Below, piece by piece: positions 23,993-35,321 of a DNA stretch of 64,000 bases (its first letter is position 1; each line of letters begins with the position of its first letter). Under the pieces are notes generated by a model. The model saw only the letters and a list, made by a program, of their open reading frames with translations, searched no databases and was not told the DNA's origin. This DNA is from Verrucomicrobiaceae bacterium (GTDB lineage Bacteria; Verrucomicrobiota; Verrucomicrobiia; Verrucomicrobiales; Verrucomicrobiaceae): NCBI GenBank assembly GCA_015075365.1, contig JABTUN010000002.1, forward strand, positions 1 to 64,000, read 5' to 3'. A program made the translations under genes and the position numbers.

Positions 23993-25501
23993 TCAATCCC
24001 GGCTAAACCAGCCCTTCACCTTCGAGAAGAAGCCAGGCTTGTCTTGGTCGAGATTTCGGGCGGCGGGGTCCGGAGTCGTCGCGGGGATGGGGGCGGGCGC
24101 TTTTTGGTCCCAGCCGCCGCCGATGGCCTTGATAAGGCCGACGGTGGCGATCAGGCGCTGGCCGGCGATTTGCGCGGTGGCGCGTTGAGTCGCCAGAGTG
24201 GTGCGATTGGCCTCGATGACATCCAAATAAGGGCTCGTTCCGGCCTCGTAACGGGTTTTGGCGAGTTGGGCGGCCTTTTCCGCACTGGTGCGGGCGCGGC
24301 CCTGCGACTCGGCCTGGATGCCGAGGTTGCGGATGGCGGAGAGACTCGATTCGACATCGGCAAGAGCACCGAGAAAGGCCTGGCGGTAGTTGGCGAGAGC
24401 CTCGTCATGCACGGCCTTGGATTTGGTGAGGTTCCAGCGGTTTTTGTTCCCGGAGAACAGCGGCACGCTGATGCTCGGTCCGAGGCTCCACATGAGCGAG
24501 GTGGGCTCGAAGAGAAGGTCAATGTCGCCACTTTGGAAACCGCCGCGGCCCATGAGCTTGATGCTCGGGAAGAATTGAGCTTTCGCCACGCCGATGCGTG
24601 CAGTGGCGGCTTCGAGCGCACGCTCGGCCTGCGAGATGTCCGGGCGGCGCTCTAGCAGATCGCTGGGCATGCCGGTAGGTATGCTCGGAGGTGAGGAGAT
24701 GCCGCCGTTACCTGCAGAGACATGGAATCCGGACGCGTTCGTGCCGATGAGGATGGCGAGCACGTTTTCGAGCTGGTCACGCTGCGCCTGGAGCGCGGAG
24801 ATCTCCGCCTCGGCGGTGGCGACCTCCGTTTCGGCCTGTGCTTGCTCCAACTCGCTGCCCGCTCCGGCCTGCACGCGGGCTTTGGCGATCTTGAGCGCCT
24901 CGTTTCGCCAGCCGACAGCCTCGCGCACGATGCGCATCTCGTTGTCGAGCGTGCGCAGCTTGAAGTAGTTCGTGGCAACCTCCGCCTGGATGCCTAGCAG
25001 GATGTTGTGAACGGCATCCGCCGCCATCGCGGCATCGGCGCGGGCGCCTTCATTTTGGCGACGAATCTTTCCCCACAGGTCGAGCTCCCAACTGAAGTCG
25101 AGCGGAGCATTATAGGCTGGCCCATCGTAGCGCAGGCCATTGAGCGGGAATGGTGACGGCATGTTCTCGGAGGTCTGCTGCGTCTCGGCGGTCAGCGGCA
25201 AACTCACTGTCGGGAAAAAGTCACCACGCGCCATGCTAGCTGCCGCACGTGCCTGATCAAAGCGGGCGATGGCCGCCTTGAGCTGCTGGTTGTTCGCCGT
25301 GGCGGCGGAGACGAGTGAATTGAGCCGCGAATCGCGAAACACCGTCCACCATGCGCCTTTCGACAAATGTGCGGAAGGATTTGCCGCACGCCAGGTGACG
25401 CCCTTGAAGTTCGGCGGTGTGGCGGTGAGCGGACGTTCGTAATTCGGTCCGACCTGGGCGAATGTGGAAGCGGCAAGAGCAAGGAAGACGAATGAGCGCA
25501 T
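23993..25501 (-). CDS. RND efflux outer-membrane channel (OprM/NodT family)
   Basis: The 502-residue product is the trimeric TolC-like exit duct of the tripartite pump encoded upstream. It has a short signal peptide, then VGPNYERP, which is the usual mature N-terminus of this family, and two repeats of the outer-membrane efflux domain with long helical segments. Most relatives are lipoproteins with a Cys immediately before VGP; here the sequence is TFAQVGPNY, so the lipid anchor is missing and signal peptidase I is the likely processing enzyme. The start is 9 bases after the permease stop. Confidence 0.93.
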   Translation of the reverse strand: MRSFVFLALAASTFAQVGPNYERPLTATPPNFKGVTWRAANPSAHLSKGAWWTVFRDSRLNSLVSAATANNQQLKAAIARFDQARAAASMARGDFFPTVSLPLTAETQQTSENMPSPFPLNGLRYDGPAYNAPLDFSWELDLWGKIRRQNEGARADAAMAADAVHNILLGIQAEVATNYFKLRTLDNEMRIVREAVGWRNEALKIAKARVQAGAGSELEQAQAETEVATAEAEISALQAQRDQLENVLAILIGTNASGFHVSAGNGGISSPPSIPTGMPSDLLERRPDISQAERALEAATARIGVAKAQFFPSIKLMGRGGFQSGDIDLLFEPTSLMWSLGPSISVPLFSGNKNRWNLTKSKAVHDEALANYRQAFLGALADVESSLSAIRNLGIQAESQGRARTSAEKAAQLAKTRYEAGTSPYLDVIEANRTTLATQRATAQIAGQRLIATVGLIKAIGGGWDQKAPAPIPATTPDPAARNLDQDKPGFFSKVKGWFSRD

Positions 25502-25510
25502 GACTGGGAA

Positions 25511-28500
25511 TCAATGAGAGGTGGCAAGGGCGGCGGCGGGAAGCCCGGTGGCGGCTTTTTCGGCCTTCTTGCGCTTGTGGCCAATCATCACGAGCACGTA
25601 AAAGACCGGCGTGAGGAAGAGGCCGAGGAAGGTGACGCCGATCATGCCGCTAAAGACGGCTGTGCCCATGGCGCGGCGCATTTCAGCACCGGCACCGGTG
25701 GAGACGACGAGCGGATACACACCGGCGATGAAGGCGATGGAGGTCATCAAAATCGGGCGCAGACGCAGGCGGCAGGCTTCGAGAGCGGATTCGAGCGGCG
25801 TCTTGCCGTGGTCGTAGTTTTCCTTCGCGAACTCGACGATCAAGATGGCGTTTTTGCACGCAAGGCCGATCAGCACGATGAACCCGATCTGCGTGAAGAT
25901 GTTGTTGTCACCGCCCATGTAGTGCACGCCGATGAGGGCGAAGAGCAGGCACAACGGCACGATCAAAATGATCGCCAGCGGCAAACGCAAGCTCTCATAC
26001 TGCGCGGCGAGCACCATGAAGACGAGCAGGATGCACAGCGGGTAAATGTAGATGGCCGTGTTGCCCGCGATGATCTTCTGGTAGGTGAGATCCGTCCACT
26101 CGAACTCGAATCCAGGCGGCAGCGCTCCTTTGACGAGGCCGGCGATCGTGTCCTCCGTCTGCCCGGAACTGATGCCTGGCAAGCCGGAGCCGCTGAGGTC
26201 CGCGGCGAGGTAGCCATTGTAATGAAAGACGCGGTCGGGGCCGAAGCTCTCGTTCACCTTCACCAGCGAGCCGATGGGCACCATCTCGCCGGCCATGTTA
26301 CGCGTTTTGAGCTTCGTGATGTCGCCCACGTCATCGCGGAACTGCTGCTCCGCCTGCGCGACGACCTGGTAGGTGCGGCCAAAGCGGTTGAAGTCGTTCA
26401 CATAAAGGCTGCCGAGGTTGATTTGCAGCGTCTCGTAGAGATTGGCGAGCGGCACGCCCTGTGATTTGGCTTTTTCACGGTCCACGTCGGCCTCGATCTG
26501 TGGCACGTTCACGGTGTAGCCGGTGTAGGTCATTCCAAACTTGCCGCTGCCCATCGCCGCACCGATGAGGCCCTGCGTGGTCTTGTAAAGCTCTGCGTAA
26601 CCGCTGTTACCACGGTCCTCGATCATCATCTTGAAGCCGCCGGTGGTGCCGATGCCGTTCACGGGCGGCGGCGGGAACATAACGACCATGGCATCCTGAA
26701 TGCCCATGAACTGCATGTTGAGCGCACCGGCGATGGCGCCGCTGTTGAGCTCAGGCGTCTTGCGTTTTTCAAAGTCATCGAGGCCGACGAAGACGATGCC
26801 GCTGTTCGGGCTGGCGCTAAAGCCATGAATGCTCAAACCCGGGAACGCGATAGCGTCCTTCACACCGTCCTGCTTCATTGCGATTTCCGACATGCGGCGC
26901 ATCACCGCGTCGGTGCGATCTAGCGACGAACCTTCCGGAAGCTGCGCAAAGCCGATCAAGTAAGCCTTGTCCTGCGCAGGCACGAAACCTTCCGGCACCA
27001 TTTGGAAGCCCTTCATCGTCGCCCACACGAGACCGCCGTAGATCATGAGCGCGATGATGCTGAAGCGGATCGTGCGCTTCACGATGCCGACATAGACATT
27101 CGACGACCACTCAAAGAAGCGATTGAAGGGCCGGAAGAACCAGCCGAGCAGCAGATCCATCGCCTTCGTGATGAGGTCTTTTTTGTCATGATGGCCTTTC
27201 AGCAGCAAAGCGGACAGCGCGGGTGACAGAGTGAGCGAATTGATCGCCGAAATGACCGTCGAGATGGCAATCGTGACGGCGAACTGTTTATAAAACTGAC
27301 CGCTGAGGCCGCTGATGAAGGCGGTGGGGATGAAAACCGCGCAAAGCACGAGCGCGGTGGCAATGATCGGCCCCGTGACCTCCTTCATGGCCTGTCGCGT
27401 GGCCTCGACCGGCTTCAAGCCGTTGCGGATGTTTCGTTCGACGTTTTCGACGACGACGATGGCATCATCCACGACGATGCCGATGGCCAAAACGAGGCCG
27501 AAAAGGCTCAAATTGTTGATCGAGAAGCCCAGCGCATGCATCACGGCAAATGTGCCGACCAGCGACACCGGAACGGCTGCGAGCGGGATGATCGACGCAC
27601 GCCAGGTTTGCAGGAAAATGACCACCACGAGAACCACGAGCAGAATGGCCTCCAAAAGCGTGTGAATGACCGCATCGATGGATTTATCGACGAAGACCGT
27701 CGGGTCGTAAGCGATGGCATAATCGACCCCTTCGGGCATTTTTTGCTTCAACTCGGCCATGCGGGCCCGCACGGCCTGCGAGACGGCGAGCGCATTCGAG
27801 CCCGGAAGCTGGAAAACACCCATTCCGACGGCTTTCTTGTTATTCAGCAAACTGCGCAGCGCATACTCGCCGCTGCCCATCTCGGCACGGGCCACATCGC
27901 GCAGACGCAGTTTTTCGCCATGCGGGCCTGTTTTGACGATGATCTGCTCAAACTCTTCTTCCGTGATCAAACGGCCTTTGGCGTTCACCGTGAGCTCGAA
28001 CGAGACATCTTTGGTCGGCTGCTGGCCGATGGTGCCCGCTGCGACCTGGATGTTTTGCTCGCGAATGGCGTTCACGATGTCGCTGGCGGTCAAACCGCGT
28101 GCCGCAGCCTTGTCGGGATCGATCCAGATGCGCATGGCATACTCGCCACCGCCAAAAATCTGCACCTGCCCCACGCCATTGAGGCGCGAGAGTTCGTCCT
28201 TCACATTCAGCGTGGCGTAATTGCGCAAATAGATCTCGTCGTAGCGATCATTTGGTGAAAGCAGATGCACCACGAGCGTCATGTCCGGCGAGGACTTCAC
28301 GGTGGTCACCCCAAAGCGACGAACTTCCTCCGGCAGTTTCGGCAGCACCTGCGAGACGCGATTTTGCACCTGCACCTGCGCCAGATCGAGGTCCGTGCCG
28401 ATCTTGAACGTGACCGTCAAAATCATGACGCCGTTCGCCGTGCTCTGCGACGACATGTAGAGCATGTTTTCGAGACCGTTGATCGTCTGCTCCAACGGCG

Positions 28501-28693
28501 AAGCCACCGTTTCGGCAATCGTCTTCGGATTCGCGCCCGGGTAGTTCGCCGTCACGATCACCGTCGGCGGCACGACCTCCGGGTATTCCGAAATCGGAAG
28601 TTGGAAGAGCGAGATCGCGCCGAGGATGAAGGTCAGCAGCGATAGAACACCGGCAAAGATCGGCCGAGTGATGAAAAAGGACGAAAAGTTCAT
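25511..28693 (-). CDS. RND multidrug efflux permease (AcrB/MexB, HAE1 family)
   Basis: This 1060-residue inner-membrane proton antiporter exports hydrophobic or amphiphilic compounds. It begins MNFSSFFITRPIFAGVLSL, as HAE1 permeases do. The helix 4 motif LAIGIVVDDAIVVVENVERN has both proton-relay Asp residues, and helix 10 GLACKNAILIVEFAKE has the essential Lys. The central pore and docking loops are full length. It lies between the adaptor and channel genes. The substrate range cannot be predicted. Confidence 0.96.
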   Translation of the reverse strand: MNFSSFFITRPIFAGVLSLLTFILGAISLFQLPISEYPEVVPPTVIVTANYPGANPKTIAETVASPLEQTINGLENMLYMSSQSTANGVMILTVTFKIGTDLDLAQVQVQNRVSQVLPKLPEEVRRFGVTTVKSSPDMTLVVHLLSPNDRYDEIYLRNYATLNVKDELSRLNGVGQVQIFGGGEYAMRIWIDPDKAAARGLTASDIVNAIREQNIQVAAGTIGQQPTKDVSFELTVNAKGRLITEEEFEQIIVKTGPHGEKLRLRDVARAEMGSGEYALRSLLNNKKAVGMGVFQLPGSNALAVSQAVRARMAELKQKMPEGVDYAIAYDPTVFVDKSIDAVIHTLLEAILLVVLVVVIFLQTWRASIIPLAAVPVSLVGTFAVMHALGFSINNLSLFGLVLAIGIVVDDAIVVVENVERNIRNGLKPVEATRQAMKEVTGPIIATALVLCAVFIPTAFISGLSGQFYKQFAVTIAISTVISAINSLTLSPALSALLLKGHHDKKDLITKAMDLLLGWFFRPFNRFFEWSSNVYVGIVKRTIRFSIIALMIYGGLVWATMKGFQMVPEGFVPAQDKAYLIGFAQLPEGSSLDRTDAVMRRMSEIAMKQDGVKDAIAFPGLSIHGFSASPNSGIVFVGLDDFEKRKTPELNSGAIAGALNMQFMGIQDAMVVMFPPPPVNGIGTTGGFKMMIEDRGNSGYAELYKTTQGLIGAAMGSGKFGMTYTGYTVNVPQIEADVDREKAKSQGVPLANLYETLQINLGSLYVNDFNRFGRTYQVVAQAEQQFRDDVGDITKLKTRNMAGEMVPIGSLVKVNESFGPDRVFHYNGYLAADLSGSGLPGISSGQTEDTIAGLVKGALPPGFEFEWTDLTYQKIIAGNTAIYIYPLCILLVFMVLAAQYESLRLPLAIILIVPLCLLFALIGVHYMGGDNNIFTQIGFIVLIGLACKNAILIVEFAKENYDHGKTPLESALEACRLRLRPILMTSIAFIAGVYPLVVSTGAGAEMRRAMGTAVFSGMIGVTFLGLFLTPVFYVLVMIGHKRKKAEKAATGLPAAALATSH

Positions 28694-28723
28694 GAAGCGC
28701 GTGAATGGGGTTTTGCTTCGCGC

Positions 28724-29881
28724 TTATTTCGCGGCGGTGTTTTTCGCTGCATCGCCCTCGACCGGCGCGACCGGCATCCCGGGCATCGGAAGGCGGGCCT
28801 GACCGTTGATGATGATCTTGTCTCCGGCGGTGAGGCCGCTGCGGATGATGCGCTTGCCGTCGATGGCGGGGCCGATGGCGACGGGTTTATAGACAGAGAC
28901 GGCGGGCTGCTTCGACTCATCCACGCCGAGGACGTATTTGTTCGCCTGGTCGGTGAGGATGCTCTTTTCATCGACGAGCAGCGCCTTGTATTTGCCAGTC
29001 ATCGGCAGGCGGATGCGCGCAAAGAGACCGGGGGTGAGGGAGCCGTCTTTGTTATCGAACTCGGCGCGCAGCACCATGCTGCCGGTGCTTGCGTCGAGGC
29101 GGTTGTCAAAGGACTCGACATGGCCCTTGTGCGGGAAATCCTTCTCGTTGGAGAGCTGGAGTTCCACCGGCATGAGGTTGTCGCCGTTGGTGTAGAGCTT
29201 TTTGTCGCGCTTCAGAGCCTGGAGCTTCAGCAGGCTGTTTTCGTCGATGTCGGCATACACATAGACCGGATCGACGGTGACGATGGTGGTGAGCAGCGTG
29301 GTGCCAGCCGTGACGTAGTTGCCCGTGGTGGTCATTGTGCGGCTGATGCGGCCGGAGATTGGCGCCTCGACCGTGGTGTGCTCGAACTCGATCTCCGCGC
29401 TGTGCTCGGCGGCCTTCGAGGCCTCCAGCGCGGCCTGACCTTGCTTGAACATGTTTTCACGCGTCTCCGCCTGCTCCGGGGCGATGGCTTTCGCGGCCAG
29501 CAGGGCCGAGACGCGGTCAAACTCGCGCTTCATGGCCTGTGCATTGGCCTCCGCACGGGCAACCTCCGCCTTGGCGGCCCGCAGCTTCGTTTCAAACGGC
29601 CGCTGGTCGATGGTGAAGAGCACTTCGCCCTTTTTCACGAGCGCACCGGCCTGGAAATGCACCTCGGTGATGTAGCCGGAGACGCGCGGACGCAGTTCGA
29701 CGGTCTCCACCGCCTCGACGCGCCCCGTGAACTCCTCCCACTCGACGAGTTCTCTCTGCTCGACCGGTGCGAGGGTCACCGGTGCCGGAGGCATCTGGCC
29801 GCCACCATGGCCACCGCCCGCGGGCGGTTTGCCACAGGCGGCGAGGAGCAGGGTGAGGGGGAGGAGGATTTGGGCTTTCAC
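28724..29881 (-). CDS. RND efflux periplasmic adaptor lipoprotein (AcrA family)
   Basis: The 385-residue adaptor bridges permease and outer-membrane channel. A lipobox LLAAC at residues 12-16 follows a hydrophobic leader, so it is anchored to the inner membrane. A glycine-rich linker, a split lipoyl domain (RVSGYITEVHFQAGALVKKG, and ISGRISRTMTTTGNYV), an alpha-hairpin between the two halves, and beta-barrel and membrane-proximal domains follow in normal order. It is the first structural gene of the efflux operon, 69 bases behind tetR. Confidence 0.95.
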   Translation of the reverse strand: MKAQILLPLTLLLAACGKPPAGGGHGGGQMPPAPVTLAPVEQRELVEWEEFTGRVEAVETVELRPRVSGYITEVHFQAGALVKKGEVLFTIDQRPFETKLRAAKAEVARAEANAQAMKREFDRVSALLAAKAIAPEQAETRENMFKQGQAALEASKAAEHSAEIEFEHTTVEAPISGRISRTMTTTGNYVTAGTTLLTTIVTVDPVYVYADIDENSLLKLQALKRDKKLYTNGDNLMPVELQLSNEKDFPHKGHVESFDNRLDASTGSMVLRAEFDNKDGSLTPGLFARIRLPMTGKYKALLVDEKSILTDQANKYVLGVDESKQPAVSVYKPVAIGPAIDGKRIIRSGLTAGDKIIINGQARLPMPGMPVAPVEGDAAKNTAAK

Positions 29882-29908
29882 GGGGCGCGTTGGTTTTGGG
29901 GTGGGAAG

Positions 29909-29924
29909 TTGACCAGTTGGTTAA
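29909..29924. promoter_or_regulatory. Possible second TetR operator before the adaptor gene
   Basis: The imperfect inverted repeat TTGAC-N6-GTTAA stands 28 bases before the adaptor start and shares the TTGAC half-site with the site upstream of tetR. Placement would let the regulator control the structural genes separately. Support is weak because the arms are short. Confidence 0.3.
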
Positions 29925-29950
29925 GTTGGCGGTAAAAAAGGCACGGAAGG

Positions 29951-30547
29951 TCAGTCCTTGATTCCGAGGATGCGGCGGGCACCGGCCTCCATTTCGTTGA
30001 GGTGGCTGAGATCGTTCCAGATGCGGGCGTGGAGCAGCAATCCCTCCCCATAAGCGAAGATGATGCGGGCCAAAGCCGGGGAATCGGGGGCGTCGATGAT
30101 GCCTTGGAAGTGGGCGTCCCGCAGGGCGCTCTCGTAGTAGCGGATGAACTGCGCCAGGATCTCCTGGAGCTTGTCGCGCAGTTTGTCGTCGGTGGTGCTC
30201 ACTTCCGCGCCGAGCGAGTGAATCGGGCAGCCGAGCACGCGACCGTGTTTCGCCTTCATTTCCTCCTGTTCCTGGCGGAACTCCTGGAAGCAGCGCCAGA
30301 TGCGCTCCAAGGGCGGAATGACGGGGGAAAATGTCTGGTCGAGCTTCTTGCGGTGCTCCGTCCAGCCGTGGTCGATGCTGGTGACAGCCAGCTCGGTCTT
30401 GGACTCGAAAAAGTGGTAGAAACTACCCTTTTTGACCCCTGCCCTTTCGCAAATCTGATCCACGGAAGTTGTTCCATAGCTCCCCGTCCAGATGAGCTCG
30501 CTCATCGCTTCCATCAGTCGTTCTTTGGCGTCGGAGGTTCTTCCCAT
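29951..30547 (-). CDS. TetR-family repressor of the efflux operon
   Basis: The 198-residue product has the TetR HTH at residues 8-55 (TTSVDQICERAGVKKGSFYH is the recognition part) and an all-helical ligand-binding domain behind it. It is the first gene of the cluster tetR-adaptor-permease-channel, all on the minus strand, so it most likely represses the pump and itself and is released by a pump substrate. A near-palindrome lies 21 bases upstream of its start. Confidence 0.93.
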   Translation of the reverse strand: MGRTSDAKERLMEAMSELIWTGSYGTTSVDQICERAGVKKGSFYHFFESKTELAVTSIDHGWTEHRKKLDQTFSPVIPPLERIWRCFQEFRQEQEEMKAKHGRVLGCPIHSLGAEVSTTDDKLRDKLQEILAQFIRYYESALRDAHFQGIIDAPDSPALARIIFAYGEGLLLHARIWNDLSHLNEMEAGARRILGIKD

Positions 30548-30567
30548 GCAGGGTCTAAAGCGCCAAC

Positions 30568-30582
30568 TAGACGATCAGTCAA
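30568..30582 (-). promoter_or_regulatory. Candidate TetR operator
   Basis: The near-palindrome TAGACGATCAGTCAA has 5-bp arms with one mismatch, 21 bases upstream of the tetR start. On the minus strand its TTGACT could also be a -35 element, so binding would block the promoter. The size and position are typical of TetR operators. Confidence 0.45.
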
Positions 30583-30649
30583 CAATTTTTCTCATCAGGA
30601 GCATTGCTGAAACGGCGCAACCCGCCATTGTGTGCCATTCCTTCACACC

Positions 30650-32086
<1,437 letters not shown>

Positions 32087-32098
32087 TGAGGGGAGGGA

Positions 32099-32131
32099 CC
32101 AGTCAGACGTGAGAAGTTAGAAGTGAGAAGG
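32099..32131. repeat. Relative of the dispersed purine-rich intergenic motif
   Basis: The segment GTCAGACGTGAGAAGTTAGA followed by AGTGAGAAGG resembles the motif at 180-198 and the inverted copies at 7.9-8.1 kb. It again lies between genes, 13 bases after a stop codon. Confidence 0.45.
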
Positions 32132-32208
32132 CCAACCGCCAGCCTCTGACTCCCCCTGCTGAGATTGCATCTTGCACTTTCCAGCGGGGTCGCTAAAACG
32201 GCTCCGCC

Positions 32209-32823
32209 ATGAGAAACACCCGACACATCACACAAACATTAGTTCTTGTCGCAGCCGCCGCTCTGTTGAGCAGTTGCGCCGCTGTCAAAAAAGGGAACTA
32301 CTCCACCAGTTTCGACCCGCCCGCCAAGCCGGTCACCAATCCCTCCGCCCTCAAGGTCAAGCTCAGCACGGGTGCCCAGCGCGTGTATGTCATGCAGGGC
32401 AATGAGGTACTCCTGGCCACGCCCTGCTCCGTCGGCACCGCCAGCAGCCCCACGCCCCACGGCACCTTCCGCATTTACAGCAAAACGGCCAACCGCCGCC
32501 GCGTCAGCTCCCCCGGTGCCGGTTATCCGATGACCTTCTGGATGGAGTTCAAGTCCGCCTACGGCATGCACTGGGGCTGGGTGAAGCCCTATCCCTGCAC
32601 CCACGGCTGCGTGCGCCTGCCCATCGCCTCCGCCAAGAAAATCTTCAACATGGTTCCCGCCGGCACACCGCTGATCATCGCCGCCTCCCATCCGGAGGAC
32701 GCCACCGTCGGCAAATCGCTGCCCGTCCTCGATGACAGCACGCTGCCCGACCCGCCTGACAGCTACATGATGAGCCCGAAGGTCTTTGAGGACGCCGCCC
32801 GCGGCAAAATCTACCACTACTGA
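32209..32823 (+). CDS. L,D-transpeptidase lipoprotein (YkuD fold)
   Basis: The 204-residue product is a lipoprotein: a hydrophobic leader ends in the lipobox LSSC with Cys23. The YkuD domain covers about residues 48-160. The catalytic motif HGCVRL places the nucleophile at Cys134, and HGTFRIY near 84-90 is the conserved strand that precedes it. Enzymes of this family make 3-3 peptidoglycan crosslinks or attach proteins to peptidoglycan. The gene is followed by a terminator and appears monocistronic. Confidence 0.92.
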   Translation: MRNTRHITQTLVLVAAAALLSSCAAVKKGNYSTSFDPPAKPVTNPSALKVKLSTGAQRVYVMQGNEVLLATPCSVGTASSPTPHGTFRIYSKTANRRRVSSPGAGYPMTFWMEFKSAYGMHWGWVKPYPCTHGCVRLPIASAKKIFNMVPAGTPLIIAASHPEDATVGKSLPVLDDSTLPDPPDSYMMSPKVFEDAARGKIYHY

Positions 32824-32836
32824 TCCCCGCACTTCC

Positions 32837-32880
32837 AGGCGTGGAGCCGCGTGGTCCGCGCTCCACGCCTTTTTCTTTTT
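32837..32880 (+). terminator. Intrinsic terminator after the L,D-transpeptidase gene
   Basis: AGGCGTGGAGC pairs perfectly with GCTCCACGCCT around a 12-base loop and is followed by a T-rich tract (TTTTTCTTTTT). Confidence 0.88.
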
Positions 32881-32892
32881 CCGCGTCTCCCC

Positions 32893-34134
32893 ATGTCCGC
32901 CCCCGCCGCCACCTCCCGTCGTGTCAATGTCCGCACCCCGGAGATCATGGAGCGCGTCCAGGCGCAGGTCGAGACCCACTACCGCAGCCAGATCGTCGAA
33001 AAAATCCGCGCCCGCGGCAGCGTCCTGCAGATCGGCAGCACCACCGTGCGTCTCGCCCGCGACTTCGGCTTCTGCTATGGCGTCGAGCGCGCCATCGACC
33101 TCGCCTACGCCTCGCGGAAAGTCTTCGCCGACCGCAATGTTTATCTCCTCGGTGAGATCATCCACAATCAGGAGGTCAACCGCCAGCTCACCGAGATGGG
33201 CGTCGTCAGCATCCCCATCGCCGAGCACGAATCCACCCTCGCCAAGCTCACCCAGGAGGATGTCGTCATCGTCCCCGCCTTCGGTGCCGAGACCCGCCTC
33301 ATGAAACTCATCGCCGAGCGCGGCTGCCTCGTCGTGGACACCACCTGCGGCGATGTCATGAGCGTCTGGAAGCGCGTGCGGCAGTATGCCAAGACCGGCT
33401 TCACCTCCATCATCCATGGCAAGGCCACGCACGAGGAGACCCGTGCCACCTCCTCCCGCGCCATGGGCGACGACGGCATGGGCGCCTACCTCGTCGTCCT
33501 CACCCTCGCCGATGTGGACTACGTCTGCGATTACATCCGCCACGGCGGCGACAAGGACGCCTTCCTGCAGCGTTTCCCCTCCACCGCCCACTCCGTCGGC
33601 TTCGATCCCGATATCCATCTCACCCGCATCGGCGTCGCCAACCAGACCACCATGCTCAAATCCGAAACCGAGGAGGTCCAGCGCCGCTTGAAGCAGGCCG
33701 TGCTCGACCGCGATGGCGTGGACGCGGGCGAAAAAAACTTCCAGGTCTTCGACACCATCTGCGGTGCCACACAGGAGCGTCAGGACTCCCTCTTTGGCCT
33801 CCTCCAGCAGCCCCTCGACGTCCTCCTCGTCGTCGGCGGTTACAACAGCTCCAACACCACGCACCTCGTCGAGATCGGTGAGCAGCAGCTCCCCACCTTC
33901 TTCATCCGCACGGCCGACTGCCTCACCTCCCTCCAGCAGATCGTCCATTTCGACATCCACCGGAAAACCGAGACGCAGAGCTACTCCGAAAAGCTCGCCG
34001 GCACCGGCCCCGTCACTATCGGCATCACCGCCGGCGCCTCCTGTCCGAACAACCTCATCGAGGACACCGTCCTGCGCGTCTTCGCCCTGCGCGGCATTGA
34101 CGAGAGCGAGGTGCGCGCCGCCCTCGCGGGCTGA
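32893..34134 (+). CDS. ispH: 4-hydroxy-3-methylbut-2-enyl diphosphate reductase
   Basis: The 413-residue [4Fe-4S] enzyme carries out the last step of the MEP pathway, giving IPP and DMAPP. The three cluster cysteines are in GFCYGVERAI, DTTCGDV and ASCPNNLI. Other family signatures are GEIIHNQEVN and TICGATQERQ. With an N-terminal extension of about 50 residues and an insertion before the second Cys, it is longer than the 310-residue E. coli form and resembles the long form of plants and cyanobacteria. The ATG at 32893 follows the terminator directly; translation from 32851 would run through the terminator hairpin. Confidence 0.93.
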   Translation: MSAPAATSRRVNVRTPEIMERVQAQVETHYRSQIVEKIRARGSVLQIGSTTVRLARDFGFCYGVERAIDLAYASRKVFADRNVYLLGEIIHNQEVNRQLTEMGVVSIPIAEHESTLAKLTQEDVVIVPAFGAETRLMKLIAERGCLVVDTTCGDVMSVWKRVRQYAKTGFTSIIHGKATHEETRATSSRAMGDDGMGAYLVVLTLADVDYVCDYIRHGGDKDAFLQRFPSTAHSVGFDPDIHLTRIGVANQTTMLKSETEEVQRRLKQAVLDRDGVDAGEKNFQVFDTICGATQERQDSLFGLLQQPLDVLLVVGGYNSSNTTHLVEIGEQQLPTFFIRTADCLTSLQQIVHFDIHRKTETQSYSEKLAGTGPVTIGITAGASCPNNLIEDTVLRVFALRGIDESEVRAALAG

Positions 34135-34205
34135 GGCGTGCTCCAGCCGGGTGAAACGCCCCCGGCATGCAGGGAACAGACACCGCGGCACGTTTGCTTC
34201 AGGCC

Positions 34206-35321
34206 ATGCTCCGCCACCTCTGCCTCCTCCCTGCCCTTCATGCGTGTCTGCTGGCCACGCCTCCGGCGGAGAAGCCTGAAAAGATGCGTGTCGATGTGCT
34301 GATGGAGGGGCGTCCAGACGGCCGCTCTTATTTCGCCTTCCCCGCCCTTCTGGACACCGGAGACGACGAGGTGCTGGTGTGCTACAAGCGCGGCAAGTCA
34401 CATGCCGCGGACGCCGGAGCGGTGCTGGAGGTGATGCGCTTCCACCAAGCCACCGGCAAGATGTCCGCTGTCAGCACAATGGCTTCCAAAGCAGGCGGAA
34501 TCATGCAGATGGGCGAATGGGCGCGTTTTCCGAATGGCGATATTGCCCTCTACATCGACGCGCAGCACCCGGAGGGATCCCTGCGCAGTGGCCTGGAGGT
34601 GGCGCGTTCCACGGACGGAGGACGCAGCTTCAGCCAGCCTGAGCGCCTGGGCGCCATCGACGGAGTCGAATACGGTTATGCCTTTGACGCCATCACCCGC
34701 GGCGGCACCACCTGGATGCTGGTGATGACTTTTGCGAACCTTCGCGGTGGAAAACTCGTCTTTCCCACGAAAAGCCAGCCCGGTTCAGTGGATGTGATCC
34801 GCAGTGATGACAACGGGCGGACCTGGAGCTTCGTCCACAGCATCACAGAAGAGCTCGACGGCGCGCCGGTCAATGAGAGCGCGTTCATGCCGCACGGCGA
34901 CGGGTTCATCATCACCGCACGCGGCTACGACAACCGCCACTGGCTGGCTCGCACGGACGGCGCGTTTCGCATCCTCAGCCGGGTCGATCTGAACTCCGCC
35001 CACGAGTCCATCACATCCCACCTCGGCCGACCGCGGTTGTTTGAAAAGGACGGCTCGTGCTACCTGCTGGGGCGGAACTGGGTGGCTAAAGGCATCATGC
35101 AACTGACGCTCTTCCGCTTCGACCCGCACAACCTCGACCTGACGCGTCAGGTAGTCCTGGACAACTGGGACAAGAAGCATGTGGCGGACGGCTACTACGC
35201 GCAGTCGTGGTGGAATGAGGCGGATGGACGCTCCCGCTTTCACGTCGTCACCTACAAATCCGGAGAACGCACCCCGCCATCCCTTCTGCACTTGGAGTTT
35301 GAATGGGAGGCCGTGCGATGA
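34206..35321 (+). CDS. Exported sialidase-like (BNR/Asp-box) beta-propeller protein
   Basis: The 371-residue product has a short signal peptide (MLRHLCLLPALHACLLA). Its body shows the repeated Asp-box pattern of six-bladed sialidase propellers: ARSTDGGRSFSQP and IRSDDNGRTWSFV, plus degenerate copies. The gene overlaps the following MFS gene by the sequence ATGA, so they are translationally coupled. A role in cleaving or recognising an extracellular sugar conjugate whose product is imported by the MFS protein is a fair inference. The sialidase Arg triad cannot be confirmed by eye, so the catalytic specificity is open. An alternative start lies at 34167. Confidence 0.7.
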   Translation: MLRHLCLLPALHACLLATPPAEKPEKMRVDVLMEGRPDGRSYFAFPALLDTGDDEVLVCYKRGKSHAADAGAVLEVMRFHQATGKMSAVSTMASKAGGIMQMGEWARFPNGDIALYIDAQHPEGSLRSGLEVARSTDGGRSFSQPERLGAIDGVEYGYAFDAITRGGTTWMLVMTFANLRGGKLVFPTKSQPGSVDVIRSDDNGRTWSFVHSITEELDGAPVNESAFMPHGDGFIITARGYDNRHWLARTDGAFRILSRVDLNSAHESITSHLGRPRLFEKDGSCYLLGRNWVAKGIMQLTLFRFDPHNLDLTRQVVLDNWDKKHVADGYYAQSWWNEADGRSRFHVVTYKSGERTPPSLLHLEFEWEAVR